Shown here: in pieces, positions 1-10,722 of the stretch
Layout of the letters: each line of letters opens with the position of its first letter
How positions within the stretch are numbered: the stretch's first letter is position 1
NCBI GenBank assembly: GCA_023614405.1
Contig: CM042696.1
Coordinates: forward strand, 334,295,211 to 334,359,210
Source: Avena insularis
Lineage: Eukaryota; Streptophyta; Magnoliopsida; Poales; Poaceae
Direction of reading: 5' to 3'
DNA: 64,000 nucleotides
The notes under the pieces: model-generated
Seen by the model: the letters and a program-made list of their open reading frames with translations, nothing else
The model's database searches: none
What the model was told of the DNA's origin: nothing
Made by a program: the position numbers and the translations under genes

Positions 1-129
1 TTAGCGTACCACGGGTCTATGAGTTCTATGAGTGGACATCTAGGAAATTTACTAGATCCCAGGGACGAAGGGCGGCAAGACCGGGATGGCCGCTCTTGCC
101 TCTGAACTCATAAACCCGTGGTACGCTGA
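1..129. repeat. Imperfect 26-bp inverted repeat at the left edge
   Basis: Bases 1-26 are the reverse complement of bases 104-129 with two mismatches, separated by 77 bases. The right arm lies in exonuclease coding sequence, so the left arm is probably a small inverted duplication of that exon placed before the splice acceptor-like AG at 54-55. The left arm touches the window edge and may be longer. Confidence 0.75.
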
Positions 130-382
130 CATGAAGCACAGATTGCCGAGATGTTCGTGGAGGCCTTTAGGGCACGATTACTGGGAGGATAAGCCACTTT
201 CTGAACCTAATCTGATGTACGCTGCAATTGACGGGTATGTTAGCCACGAGCTGTACCGCCAGATTGTAAAATCTCGTTCTAGGCATCGCATCATTGAACC
301 ACCACCAAGGCAGGTTGTTTGTCCCAGATGCCGGATCGTAGATGAATCTACAAACCAGGGCAAGCGACCGAAGGCATCCTAG
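56..382 (+). CDS. DEDDy 3'-5' exonuclease domain, C-terminal exon (partial)
   Basis: The frame is open from 56 to a stop at 380-382 and follows an AG at 54-55 that could be a splice acceptor; upstream codons in this frame hold several stops, so this is read as a last exon. The product of about 108 residues has the end of an RNase D/Werner-type exonuclease fold: a GMAALAS segment, then YAAIDGYVSHELYRQIV, where Y-x3-D is the ExoIII motif with the catalytic Asp. A CPRC pair follows near the C-terminus; the right-hand paralogue ends in a fuller four-Cys cluster. Family members hydrolyse nucleotides from 3' ends of DNA or RNA using two metal ions; the N-terminal half with ExoI and ExoII is outside the window or lost. 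The frame points towards the zf-XS-like gene at 2718-3633. An ATG at 86 is internal and probably not the real start. Family assignment is good; functionality is unknown. Confidence 0.6.
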   Translation: MPGTKGGKTGMAALASELINPWYADMKHRLPRCSWRPLGHDYWEDKPLSEPNLMYAAIDGYVSHELYRQIVKSRSRHRIIEPPPRQVVCPRCRIVDESTNQGKRPKAS

Positions 383-800
383 GATCGGTTGCCTTCTCCA
401 ACAGGCTGGGATGTAGACTATTAGTGCATGATTGTTGTGTTTATGAAAACATGTTATTTCATAAGTAGACTATGTGAGCAATTACGAAATGCTGTGTATT
501 ACCTTTGTCAAACTTTAATCTAGTTTATGACTGTATCCTTCTCTATAATCTGGGTTTGGTTAGGACTTATGACTGTATCACAGCTTATGCATGTCAGTCC
601 TCGATTCTGCCGCATGCAAATGGCACAGATAGAATTTGTAAGAATGAATGTTGAGCATACAAAAGGGGGAATGTAATTCATACAGGTTAAGTAGCTAATA
701 GCAGAGGGATCATACGGTCTTGGTTCTTACACACAGAATGCTTAGAAAATACATGCGAGATAAAATACAAGCGAGATAAAAATAGGAACGAAATGCGAAA
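383..800. other. AT-rich spacer between two exonuclease fragments
   Basis: This lies between the stop of the plus-strand exon and the end of the minus-strand pseudogene. No coding similarity, repeat or transposon terminus was seen. It presumably contains 3' flanking sequence of both fragments. Confidence 0.5.
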
Positions 801-1456
801 CTAGTAGTGGTAAACAACACACTCACCCACCCGCCAGATCCTGTTGAGCATCTCGTAGCTGACATACGCGTCCCTGGCTGTGTACTTGATCGCATCGTAA
901 TCTAGGTGCCTTCACTCCCATCGCTCGTGGAGGTGCTTCGGGAACTCGATTTTCATGTCGGCGTACTCGCGGTCGATGATGTCAGAAGCGAGTCTAGCCA
1001 TGCCGGCTTTCCACGTACCGCCATCCGGGTACCTCCACAAATGTTGGAGATCGACGTGATTGACGACATGAACGAGGAGATCCCGTTCTAGCTTCGGAGT
1101 GTCATTCTTGATGTCGTCGCTGGCGAAGTAGATCTCCCTCCTGTGTAGGAACTTGCGAAGGTCCGGGCATACAGATTTGGCCTATAACATACGTGATATA
1201 GTAGGCAGTGGTTGCGAATGGACAGCTGCAAAAGCGTCGTCCTCTTCCTATCTCTGGTATACTCGAGGTCAAGGTCGACGATCTTGTACCTGTCCATCGG
1301 ATCTTGTAGCCACCACTCGTACATTGGGATGACCTTGGCCACCTCCGCTTATGCATTTGTGTGGACGACCGTCACCTTGGTGGTGCCATGGGCGGTGACG
1401 GTGTACTCGTCGGTGTAGTCGCTCCCGTCGCCGAACACGCCGTACTCTGCATCCAT
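801..1456 (-). pseudogene. DEDDy 3'-5' exonuclease-like pseudogene
   Basis: Reading leftwards from an ATG at 1456, the frame gives an N-terminal segment, an in-frame TAA at 1349-1351, then an ExoI-like VDLDLEYT (D-x-E) and the strand LLQLSIRNHCLLYHVC. A frameshift near 1165-1195 moves the similarity to another frame, which holds FASDDIKND (ExoII region), VDLQHLW, GMARLASDIIDREYADMK and, after a TGA at 912-914, an ExoIII-like YTARDAYVSYEM. It ends at a stop at 801-803. Two stops and one frameshift in under 0.7 kb make a full-length product implausible. The downstream half is homologous to the plus-strand exon at 56-382 and to the copy at 55597-56709, but diverged, so this is a third paralogue rather than a recent duplicate. 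The domain call rests on motif order seen across frames. An intron might explain the frame change but would not remove both stops. Confidence 0.72.
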
Positions 1457-2717
1457 GGCAGCAGCTAATGCGGCGGCGCTGGCCTAGGGTCGGTAGCGGT
1501 GGCTGGGACTGGGCGTGGAGGTGGAGTGATCTATTGCGGTGGTATGGCCAAAGGAGGTGAAATGCGGCAAGATCGATGGTTCTTGCGGTGGCGGCACCGG
1601 CGGAAGGAATGAGTTGGGGATTTTTGCACAGTGATGTGCTGAGGAGACAGAAGGTGATGCTTAAATTCCGTTTACCAATATTCCGGTCATACCCATGCAG
1701 AAGCAAGTTTGACAGGACGAGCACCGATGGTTTCCAATCCTAGCGATTAAATTCGGCGTCCGTCCCGGTAGGCGATGGGACGGGTGTGCGACGTGGCTTT
1801 GGCATGGCAGAGACCGGTCACATAGACCACCGTCCCGTTGCCGATCCGCAGCGGGTGCACGGTGCTGACACGACGTAACATGACAGGACAGAAGGAAGTG
1901 TACAATTATTATTAATTCCTAACAAGTTTAAGAAGTGTAAGCATAGACATGGACCTAGCATCCCTGCACCCCGGGGCAGCCGTCCAGCCGATCAGGCCTA
2001 CCGATTGCGAAAAGCTTGTCCTGAATTTTCCAAAATGAAGCTCGTTTGCCCATGCTTCTATAAGTTTCTCTGTAGGCCACTTGTGTAAGCATGCACGATC
2101 AAGCAACTTTGCAACACACGTGTCGGTGGAAAAGCATTAGGTTTCAACGCACCACATAGTTTAGGGATTTAGAATAGCTACATTGTGGAGCTCTAGCCAA
2201 ATTGCATGGTAAAGCCAAATTCAGCTTTTTGTAAGATTTAGCTATAGCAACATTGTGTCTCGTTTGTCCTCAGTTTTGCCCTCCCGATATTCCGAAGCCC
2301 TCACATGCACTCGGAGGGGGGTGTCGTCTGGTCAAAGGCTTGGCCATTACATGCGCCATGATGCCTAAAGTGGAAGTTTTTTTTGTTATTTCGCCTTTTT
2401 AAGAGTGCCTTTTCCCCTCTCTCTCTAACAGTTGTGTTTTTTTTGCCCAAAAAGGTAGGGAATCTAGAGCAGCTTCTCTCTTCATTCATTGTTCCTTTTG
2501 CGATCATTTTCCCCAATATGGTAGCAAATCTAGAGCAGCAAAATAAACCAGCACCATAAATTTAGTAAACAGAGCAGATGTATATAAAGCAGCTAATATA
2601 GGTTATATAGTACGGCACTTAATGAGGTTCAACAATTAGGCTGCTCAGCAGCAGCAACAGCGGACTACTTCAACATAGACATGACAAAAGAAGCTGCTTT
2701 ACAGCAGCAGCAGCTGA
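1457..2717. other. Spacer; part is conserved 3' flank of the zf-XS-like gene
   Basis: No gene was recognised. The open frame on the minus strand at 1269-1724 is GC-driven and covers the pseudogene's 5' flank. About 2330-2600, reverse-complemented, matches 55040-55220 downstream of the right-hand zf-XS-like gene: both have a repeated short motif ending in CTAGATTTGCTACC and a purine-rich GAGAGAGG stretch. The CAG-rich run at 2640-2715 corresponds to the Ala/Gln-rich tail coding part of the right copy. Confidence 0.55.
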
Positions 2718-3633
2718 TTAGTGGCCCCCCGTGGCCTCTGCCAGGAGGGCATCCGCCTCCTCCCTCTGCCGCCTCCTCCACTTCTTGCTGCCCAGCCCCT
2801 TGACCTTGGGCACCTTGGGTCTGATCGGGGACATGCGACCCTCCTCGATAGCCACCTTCTGGAGGTTGCGGAGGTGAAGAACGAGCGCCTGGTGCTTGGC
2901 CCTGAATCCGTGGACGTTCACGGACTCGCCGCAGGTCCTCACGTCCTCGGCATGCTTCACGAGGGAGTTGAGTGTACGTGCCGCGGAGCCTCCTGGTGGG
3001 GCAGAAGGGGCACCTGTACACATCGTCGGTGAAGAAGTTGTTGTACTGACCGGACTTTAGCCTCCTCAACACATGATGATTCTTGGTGTCCTGCGACTCG
3101 TCGTCGCTGCGGAGGTCGCTGCTATCCTCCTGTTGGAAAAAAACAGTAGAGTGAAATAAGGACATGATTGAGATACTTTGATTATCGGGATTGATTTTTT
3201 GCATAAATTAACCGAATGAGATCTTCCGATTATTCCCCAAATCTTAAACCAAATCAAATATTGATCCCAACTACGAACAGGGGGATTCATCGAAAATCGA
3301 GATCTAACACAATAGGATTAGCTATTGTAAAAAATACGAACAACCGAGCCCTAATAACATACGATCTAGCATCCAATGATGGGAATGGGGGAAGAACAAG
3401 AGAAGGGGAGAAAATCCTGGTTACCTCAGACCACGAGTCGGTGATGCAGGTGCCGTAGGGGTTCTCCGGGCTTATGTATACAACCTCCTCGTAGGGGTCC
3501 CAGCCGAGCGGGATCTGTCCGAGACCGGCGAGGGCCTCCTCGCCGGAGGCTATGGCGGATGCGGGGACGGGGACAGGGGCTCCTCGCCGGCTTCCTTGGA
3601 GGCGCCAATGGCCACTGCACCGATCTTCTCCAT
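2718..3633 (-). pseudogene. zf-XS-like small zinc-finger gene, two exons, frameshifted
   Basis: Exon 1 starts at an ATG at 3633 (a second ATG lies three codons upstream at 3642) and ends at 3425 in WSE followed by GT; the intron is 3130-3424, with a T-rich tract and AG; exon 2 is 3129-2718. Exon 2 encodes an acidic start (SSDLRSDDESQD), VLRRLKSGQYNNFF, a CPFC pair, then LVKHAED and AKHQALVLHLRNLQ, the C2H2 layout of the XS zinc finger of SGS3/XS proteins, and a basic tail rich in Lys/Arg. No XS or XH domain follows, so the protein would be only about 200 residues. Two lesions are visible: exon 1 changes frame after a run of Pro/Ser codons (TAG at about 3550), and exon 2 shifts frame near 2965-2990 just after CPFC. 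The right paralogue at 53900-54976 lacks these shifts. zf-XS proteins act in RNA silencing and RNA-directed DNA methylation; a role here is inference only. Sequencing indels are an alternative explanation for the shifts. Confidence 0.66.
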
Positions 3634-3732
3634 CGCCGGCATGGTTGGGGTTTTGTTGGGCGTTTGTAGAAGGTGATGTGACAGTGGAGACGGTTGAGTG
3701 AGCGAGTGCGTGATGAGTGGGAGTGGGGAGGC

Positions 3733-3884
3733 CTCTATTAAAGGAGAAGGGAAGCGGCGTTTCGTTGCACTACTGTGCACCGCGTAGGCTAATGCACCGT
3801 GCACGGCCACACGTGTCCGGTACCGCCCCGTGCACCGCACACGTGTATCGTGAGTCACGTTTTTTCCCTCTTGTCTAACCATGG
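3733..3884 (-). promoter_or_regulatory. Probable core promoter and 5' flank of the left zf-XS-like gene
   Basis: Read on the minus strand, a TATA-like TTTAATAG lies at 3735-3743, about 100 bases before the ATG. Further upstream are CACGTG-type cores and GTGCACGG palindromes at 3790-3850 and a GGGAAAAAACGTGAC motif near 3852-3868. The same order occurs upstream of the right copy (53670-53790). Similarity stops at 3884, where a retrotransposon LTR begins, so distal control sequence has been cut off. Confidence 0.45.
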
Positions 3885-6076
3885 TGTAACACCCTCGAAT
3901 CGGCCCTATGCAGATTTTAGCGCTTCCTGCCAAACCCGCATAGAAACAATTCAAGGACGCCCACCAGGCACTTGCGTGTGGGTGGAGAATGAAGTAATAC
4001 CATTACACATTAGTCCACGATGGAACCCACAGAACATCTATATATATATACAACAACGACTCCATGAGTCAAGAATATACATATACTATACAAAGATCCA
4101 AATCACCTTGAAAACGATAGAGCGTCCGGCTACGGACAAGATGCAAATGGGGTTAAGAGCCCCGAAGAATAACCAATGGCATCCATAACCCTGCCCAGGA
4201 ACGGCCGGAAGGGTAACCCTGCTAACGACGTCAATCTCAAACCTGCTAAAACAAAAGGGGTGCCAACAAAGGGCAAAGGAAAAAGAGGAGCATCAGTAAT
4301 GAGGCCAGTACACGGCGACGCTAGAATTCGGCGGCTCTCGCCTACATAGGTATGGTGGACTATAGCGGTAGCGAAGCATGCACTAAACAACCTATAGAGA
4401 CTCGATACAACTGTCGGCTATTAGAGAGGGATAAGAGAGACCTATTCGGGACCAACCTGATACTAACACCAATCATACCCATCCTGGCATTTCCCCCTCG
4501 AGACCAAACAAGGAAGTCAAACCGAGGAACTCACACAGTTGGCAGTTTTATTCATTCTATTATAGTTGAAGCACTTACTAGTCAGATATAGATAGCATGA
4601 GTCATCCTGATAGCATAAGTAGTGGGTAGTTTTAGTTAACCATTCAGTTATAGTTGCAGTACTTACTAGTCAGATACAATTATCATGTGACATCCCAAAC
4701 CCAGCAGTTGTTGGCACTTTTATTTCATTCCATTGGAGTTGCGATACTTACTAGGCAGGTATAACATGACACGATACAGCCTAGCTCCACCAGTTGTTGG
4801 CACTTTTATTATCCATTCCATTGTAGTAAAGCTGATTACTAGTCACATATTAAGTCAAATTTATAGCACCACTTTAGTTATGCTTGTCTATGATCGAGAT
4901 ACTGTGCTCCAAGTCGTCCATAACCGCGGACACAGCTTTCAGAAAGATTTACCCTGCAGGGGTGCACAAATAGCAACACACACACGATCAACCTCGGAAA
5001 AACCAAATCAAAACCCAACGAGCCTTTCACGACAAAGCAATCACAGGATTCATAAAATATTTCAGGGGGCCACCCCACTCAGCTACCCGCAACAAAGTTG
5101 GCCGGCTCCGAGACGGACCCAGGGTTTGTGACAGTGGTTGGAAACGACTAGGAACCCGAAAGTGTGACTGGTCTTGTCGATACCGCGAAAACATTCCACG
5201 TTCCAAAACAGTACAGGTGCTCCACGCACAATGGTAAATAAAGCAGTAAAGCATGGCATAAGTACAAGATAGTAATAAAGCCCCAAACTACTTTGTGGCC
5301 CCAAGAAATAAGAAATGAATCAAGCTCTGGCTAAGGGGGATCCATAGGGTCTCTCGGATGTGGATAGTGCGAATAGTCAAGGAACAGGTATCACGTACTC
5401 GGGGCCTACGGGACACAAGTGGACATGAAAAACCAAATAGCATATATTGCCCACCGGTGCCTCTTTCATTAGTTATATCTATTCCCAACAATTTAATAGT
5501 TGTATTTAAAGTCATGATCCTCTCCACCATAAAGCATATGTCAACATTCAACAACTGTGTGGTACTTCATGACACAGGATCGCACCTGAGAAAGCGACTA
5601 CGACTCGCAAGACCATCTATCTACCAAACAACTAGTAATACGATGTGTCCAAGGCAATATAAAGGCTGCACGGAATATATCTGGCACGGAACACTAAAGC
5701 ATCACGACACGGATAACAATAGATCAACAGGAGGAAATAAAGACTATAAATGCAAAATAGGTAGAAAGGGGGAGAATGCTCGCTTGGGAAACACTGCCGA
5801 AGGTACATTATCCGAAGAACTTTCCAATACACGCATCAACTCATCGGCCTAATCCGCGAAGAACAAAGCACTAATAGAAACACCGGATGCAATATTTAAT
5901 ACTACGGCAGAAGACCGAGCATGATGCATGTATGATGCATGACATGGCAAAGATGCGGTGCAACTAGACAATATTAAGCGGAACCGGGGTCCCAACAATT
6001 AATTAGATGGTTCATGTTGTTTAGCTACCCCGCAATTTAAATGTCATCTTAACAAGGAAAAACATGGCATCGGTTC
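3885..6076 (-). repeat. LTR-a of the LARD-like element, first part
   Basis: This stretch aligns collinearly with 39213-41395 with scattered substitutions. It contains TA microsatellite sequence near 4040. It is interrupted at 6076 by a 30-kb insertion and resumes at 36523. Open frames such as 4733-5131 and 5358-5852 recur in the other LTR but look like chance frames. Confidence 0.85.
6072..6076. repeat. Target-site duplication of the tRNA-Asp-primed element
   Basis: GGTTC at 6072-6076 and AGTTC at 36518-36522 flank the insertion, with one extra base on each side of the TG...CA LTR termini (A at 6077, T at 36517). The uninterrupted site in the sister LTR reads GGTTCGCTAC at 41391-41400, which confirms the boundaries. 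Confidence 0.7.
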
Positions 6077-6077
6077 A

Positions 6078-7548
6078 TGATACGTCCATTTTGCATCACT
6101 ATTCTATGTCTTAATTCACTATTATTCATTGATATATTTCGTATTGAGAGGTGATACTTATGTTATTTCATCTATTTTTGCATGGTTGATGACTTTTGGA
6201 GCATGGACCGCTGCAGTTAGGATTCTAATGGAAAAGGTGCTGTTTGGAGGCAAAATTCGCGAAGATCAGAAAATCCGGGAAAATATATGGAAAATCCTAT
6301 TTTTCCAGAAGACTCAGGATGCCAGAAGATGGAGTGGAGGTGGGCCACAGGGGGCCCACACCACCCCATGGCGCGGGCAGGCCTAGGCCGCGCCTGGGTG
6401 TGGTGTGGCCACCCTGGCCCACTCTAGCCTCTCTCCTCTGGCGTATATCATCCCCACGAAACCCTAAGACTCGGGGAGAGACCACAGCAAGATTGCGCCG
6501 CCTCTGCGGGGCGGAAAACACCGAGAGAGAAAGATCTCTCCTGTAGACAGATTTCTGTCGGGGGAATTCCTTCCCGGAGAGGGGAGATCGTCGCCATCAA
6601 CACCACCATCATCACCATCAGCACCCTCATCACCATCTCCATATTGCTGTAACAATTGCGTTGAATCTTGCTATAGTTCATAGGGGAAACTTTCCCGATG
6701 TTGATTACTCTTTGTAGTTGATGCTATTAAGTGAATCGTTGAATTATTGTTTATGTTCAGATTGTTATACATCATTATTCCATCTCTGATCATGATCCAT
6801 ATGATGTCTTGTGAGTAGTTCGTTTTGTTCTTGAGGACATGGGAGAAGTCTTGTTGTTAGTAGTGGAGTTGTGTTGAGAAAGATTCAATAGATTGTTATT
6901 TAAGTTGTGGTGTACTTCTTCTAGTGATGTCATGTGAACGTCGACTACATGACACTTCACCTATATGGGCCTAGGGGAATGCATTGTGTATTTGGCTACT
7001 AATCGTAGGGGTTGCCGAGTGATGTAAACCTGAACCCCCGTTAGGAAACCATTGCACAAGGGACGTAAGGGTCTTAGAGTTTAAAGCTGTGGTTAGGTTT
7101 CTATCTTAATTACTTTCTTGTACTTACGGATGTTTGCAAGGGGTATAATCACAAGTATGTATTAGTCTTGGATGGGGCGGTACATTAGCACAGGTTCACC
7201 CACACAACACTTAGCAAGCTAAAGAAGATTAATCGACTATATGAAGCGAAAGCACTTGACAGTCTTCCCATGTGTCCTCGAGAACGTTTGGTCATCTATA
7301 GAAATACAACCGCCTTGTCCGTTGCTGCATAAAGGATTGGGCCACTTGCTGCATTCATTCTTACTGTCTTTCGTTTACTCCTACATTGTTTACTTGCTTT
7401 ATCGAAAACCCCTAAAAATTCATTTGCTAAGTATTTGCAGAGAATTCCTGATCCATACCACTAGCCAGCACCTTCTGCTCCTCGTTGGGTTCGACACTCT
7501 TACTTATCAAAAATACTGCGATACACCCCCTATACTTGTGGGTCATCA
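6078..7548 (+). repeat. 5' LTR of the tRNA-Asp-primed element
   Basis: It matches 35057-36516 along its length and begins and ends with TG...CA. A truncated inverted copy of its first ~870 bases is at 43241-43843. Short open frames at 6129-6546 are GC-driven and not conserved in frame between copies. Confidence 0.9.
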
Positions 7549-7559
7549 AGACTATTTTC

Positions 7560-7577
7560 TGGCGCCGTTGCCGGGGA
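7560..7577 (+). other. Primer-binding site, tRNA-Asp type
   Basis: TGGCGCCGTTGCCGGGGA, eleven bases after the LTR end, matches the complement of a plant tRNA-Asp 3' end. This PBS is typical of several Triticeae Gypsy families. Confidence 0.8.
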
Positions 7578-7662
7578 GTGAAGCGCTATTGGAGAGTGGA
7601 ACTGGTAAAGGAAACTTCTACTGTGAGTATTGTTTACTTCTGCTAGTTGCTTTATTTTCATT

Positions 7663-9072
7663 ATGGATAATTCGCTGAGTTTCTTATTTGGTAATGCTAC
7701 TACAACTGCTAAGGTAGTAGATAAGCCACCACCTGCTGAGAAAGATGTTTTCAAAATACCTACAAGAATTATTGATCGTGCTATGGATAACTACTATGTT
7801 GGGGATGGAACTGTCCATCCCGGTGATCATTTACTCTTTATACACGAATTATGCGAGTTGTTCAAGTGTGCAGGTATTACTACAGATCAAGTTAAGAAGA
7901 AGTTATTCACATTATCACTGAAAGGAAGAGATGAGGAATGGTATAAGCTGCTGAAGAATGGTCAAGCTCTGGAATGGGAGGAAATAGTGCCTCTCTTTTA
8001 TTCAAAGTTTTATCCTCCTAGTGAGATTCATAAAGGAATCAAATATACAACTTTTGGCCTCTTGATGGAGAGAGTACAGCTCAAGCTTGGGGGAGATTGA
8101 AGTTACTAATGCTCAAATGTCCCATTCATGAGCTCCCCAACAATATTATTATCAACAACTTTTATGCAAGGCTCCCTCTACATGATAAGGATTTATTGGA
8201 TGCTTCTTGTGCTGGATCATTCACTCGCATGGAAGAAGAAGTTAAATGGGACCTTCTAGATCGTATTCAAGACAATGCTGAAGCTTGGGAGAATGAAAAA
8301 GGTAGAAAGTTAGGTATAAATTATGATTATGAATGCATTGAATCTTTTATGGGAACTTATGACTTTCAAAATATTAAAAACGCTTATGGTCTAGATTCTC
8401 AAGCTATTGCTTCTTATTTTTAAGGCTTTTGCTTCCTACATTGAAGTGCCTAAAAAGAAGTGGAATAAGTATCATGAACCTTATAAAGATATTGTTAAGA
8501 GTGTTCCTTCAAGAAATACTGAAGTTTATACTGCTAATCATGTTTTACCTAAACCTTATATTGAGAAAATGCCTTTCCTAGTTAAGGTAAAGGAACATTC
8601 TATGATGGCTAGTATGGTAGATGAAAGTATGAATAAAGCTATTGAACCTAATAAACAAATGGTTGATGAACCTATTGTAGCAAATGTGAAAGACTTTGTT
8701 GCTAAATATGAAAAAGAGGGACACACTATCCTTTGTAAGGATACCTCTAATATTGTTTCACAAAGTAGTGTTATGAGAGCTAGTATCCCTGTGTTTTCTG
8801 TTAGAATAAGTGATCATTGCTATGATAGTCCTTGTGATAGCTATATTGTTAAGTTTATGCATGATACTGAAAGTTATTATGAGAGAGGGAAAAGTGTTCT
8901 TATGCATCTCAATAATATCAAGTTTCCCCGTTTTATGCTGAAAGTTTTTATGCTGCACTTCTTTTGCCTTCTTATGCAAGTAGCCTTTGGTTTCAACAAC
9001 TTGTTTGTTTACAAAATCCCCTTGCATAGGAAGTGGGTTAGACTTAAATATGTGTGTGTTTTTTCTTCTTAA
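7663..9072 (+). pseudogene. gag-like polyprotein of the tRNA-Asp-primed element, frameshifted
   Basis: Translation from the ATG at 7663 (MDNSLSFLFGN) gives a capsid-type Retrotrans_gag region: LCELFKCAGI, KKLFTLSLKGRDEEWYKLL and EEIVPLFYSKFYPPSEIH. A frameshift near 8045-8055 follows; the next frame continues with WPLDGEST, then LMLKCPIHELPNN and FYARLPLHDKDLL. An extra T near 8418-8421 causes a second shift, after which the frame runs to a stop at 9070-9072, ending in a basic HRKWVRL segment. No zinc knuckle or protease motif (DTGA) was seen. Gag would form virus-like particles that package the RNA. With two shifts, intact Gag is unlikely unless the shifts are sequencing errors. It lies directly downstream of the PBS as expected for gag. 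Confidence 0.75.
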
Positions 9073-10197
9073 TGCTCTCTTTCGCTTCAATTTATATCCC
9101 TATGAGAGCTTCTTCAAAACTATCGTGCCCATCTTAATGGCTATAAACAAAGAGCTTTATGGGAGACAACCGAATTTGTTTTTTATTTCAGTTTGTTTTT
9201 GTTTCATTGAGTCTTGGAAGTTATTACTTCGGTAATAACCGCTCCTTATCCATTTTGTTTGGTTTTTGTGTCAAGATCAACCTCTAGTGAGAGAGAAGTA
9301 AGATTTGGGGAAGTTGCTGTCCCTAAAACAGATTTTTGTGCTTCACCGTAAAAATTCGTGAGAGACATCTATCTGTCGGATTGAGCTATAATTTTGTGTG
9401 CTTCTGACCCAGGTTGTTATTTAACTTTCGTTAGTTTTGCAATTTTTGATTTGAGCAACAGAAGATTTTCGAAAAAATTGATCTTTATCTGCTGGTCTGT
9501 TTTGACAGATTTAGCCACTCTTGCATTTGCTTCTTTATTCGATTTCATTTTTTGAATTCTTTTTGGGTTTTCGGAAGGATTTGCTATAGTAGCTTTTGTT
9601 TTGATGGTTTTCAGTTGAAGTTGGACTCAAAAGGTTTTATCACTTCACTTATACTAATGTTGCTAATAAGAACTATGTGAAGTTTTGTGTGAAAGAAATT
9701 TCCAGGAAGTGGAGACAATGGTGTAATAAGGAAGAGAAAGGTTTTATGACTCAAGTAATAAGTATATGAAGAAGATATCGATGATATTCAAAAGATGACC
9801 CCAGAAGAATCTACTAGATACCAAATTCAGAGACCTGCAGACTCCGTGTTCAAATAGGTAACAGTTCTGGTAAGAAAAGTTCCGCGAAAATACAATCCAA
9901 CTATATTTTTGCAGTTTTCAGTCAATAAGGAAAGTTTCGAAGCGAAAAAGGGACGGAACCAGAGTCGGGGTGGCCAACACCACCCCATGGCGTGGGCCCA
10001 CCCCTGGCTGCGCCACCAGGTGGTGAGGCCACACAGGACTCCGCCTCCGACTCGTTTTCTTCCAGTACCTTCCTTTTGATATGAAACTTCATAATATATA
10101 ACCCCCCCGGATCCCCCGAGATCCATATATCGTGTTTTCGTCGTGTTTTTGTTTCGATCTGTTTTCTGCCAGGTAAAATCTCAGATTTGTAGATTCA
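9073..10197 (+). other. Non-coding internal region of the tRNA-Asp-primed element
   Basis: T-rich and AT-rich sequence between the gag relic and the coiled-coil ORF. No pol motifs were found in any frame. A C/G-rich patch at 10100-10125 precedes a leader-like stretch before the ATG at 10198. Confidence 0.6.
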
Positions 10198-10698
10198 ATG
10201 TCTTCCACTGGATCAGTTAAGGGAGATTCCTTGGAAGATATCATCAACCCATACATGAGAGAATTGAAGATTCATCCCAAGGAGTTATTGCTCGAAGGTG
10301 GGGAGGTTCGGATTAAAGAAGTTCAAGGCCCTAAAGGTGAAGGAAGTCTGGAGGACAGGATGGAAGCATTGGAACAAGAAGTCTTTAGGTACAAGAAGAT
10401 GGCGGAGCGCGAAGTGGATATCATCCATAAGATTTGTTCCGAACTCATCACCGAGCACCAAAAGGAGACTGCTGAACTCAAAGACGAAGTCCTCACACTC
10501 CGCCAAACAACCAATGAACTGCAAGCACAGTTCTATGACGTTCAAAATCAAAACTATGAGTATGAGGCTAGATTTAAACTCATAAGTACTGCTGCAAGTT
10601 TCAGGATGTTGGAAACCACGATGTCCTTTATTAATGGGAAGCCTTTACCTTGGAAGACGGACAAAGATGAGAAGATACCACCACCACCGAAGGAGTAA
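10198..10698 (+). CDS. Intact coiled-coil ORF in the 3' part of the gag-only element
   Basis: An uninterrupted 166-residue frame from ATG 10198 to TAA 10696-10698. The middle (about residues 50-130) is rich in Glu, Lys, Leu and Gln with heptad-like spacing (MEALEQEVFRYKKMAE; ELKDEVLTLRQTTNELQAQF), suggesting a coiled coil. The C-terminus is polar and Pro-rich (PPPPKE). I recall similar short ORFs downstream of gag in non-autonomous Triticeae LTR elements, but know no assigned function. It is the only undamaged frame in this element, and it sits 20 bp before the Copia insertion site. It could be a remnant of a longer protein or a host-derived sequence. Confidence 0.55.
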   Translation: MSSTGSVKGDSLEDIINPYMRELKIHPKELLLEGGEVRIKEVQGPKGEGSLEDRMEALEQEVFRYKKMAEREVDIIHKICSELITEHQKETAELKDEVLTLRQTTNELQAQFYDVQNQNYEYEARFKLISTAASFRMLETTMSFINGKPLPWKTDKDEKIPPPPKE

Positions 10699-10717
10699 TT
10701 CATCATCAGGTTTGGCA

Positions 10718-10722
10718 TCCCC
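10718..10722. repeat. Target-site duplication of the Copia element
   Basis: TCCCC at 10718-10722 is repeated at 33074-33078 immediately outside the two LTRs. Joining the outer flanks restores a continuous element sequence. Confidence 0.92.

Noticed and set aside
1269..1724. 151-codon minus-strand frame upstream of the left exonuclease pseudogene.
   Set aside because: It is a different frame from the exonuclease similarity and low-complexity basic; it overlaps the pseudogene start.
4030..4060. TA microsatellite as a functional element.
   Set aside because: Short simple repeat within an LTR; no further signal.
4733..5852. Open frames of 132 and 164 codons in LTR-a, also present in LTR-b (40053-40451; 40678-41193).
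   Set aside because: Most differences between the copies change amino acids and one frame ends differently, as expected for non-coding LTR DNA.
7241..7678. 145-codon plus frame spanning the end of the 5' LTR and the PBS.
   Set aside because: It crosses the LTR/PBS junction and precedes the real gag start at 7663; the 3' LTR copy does not keep it.
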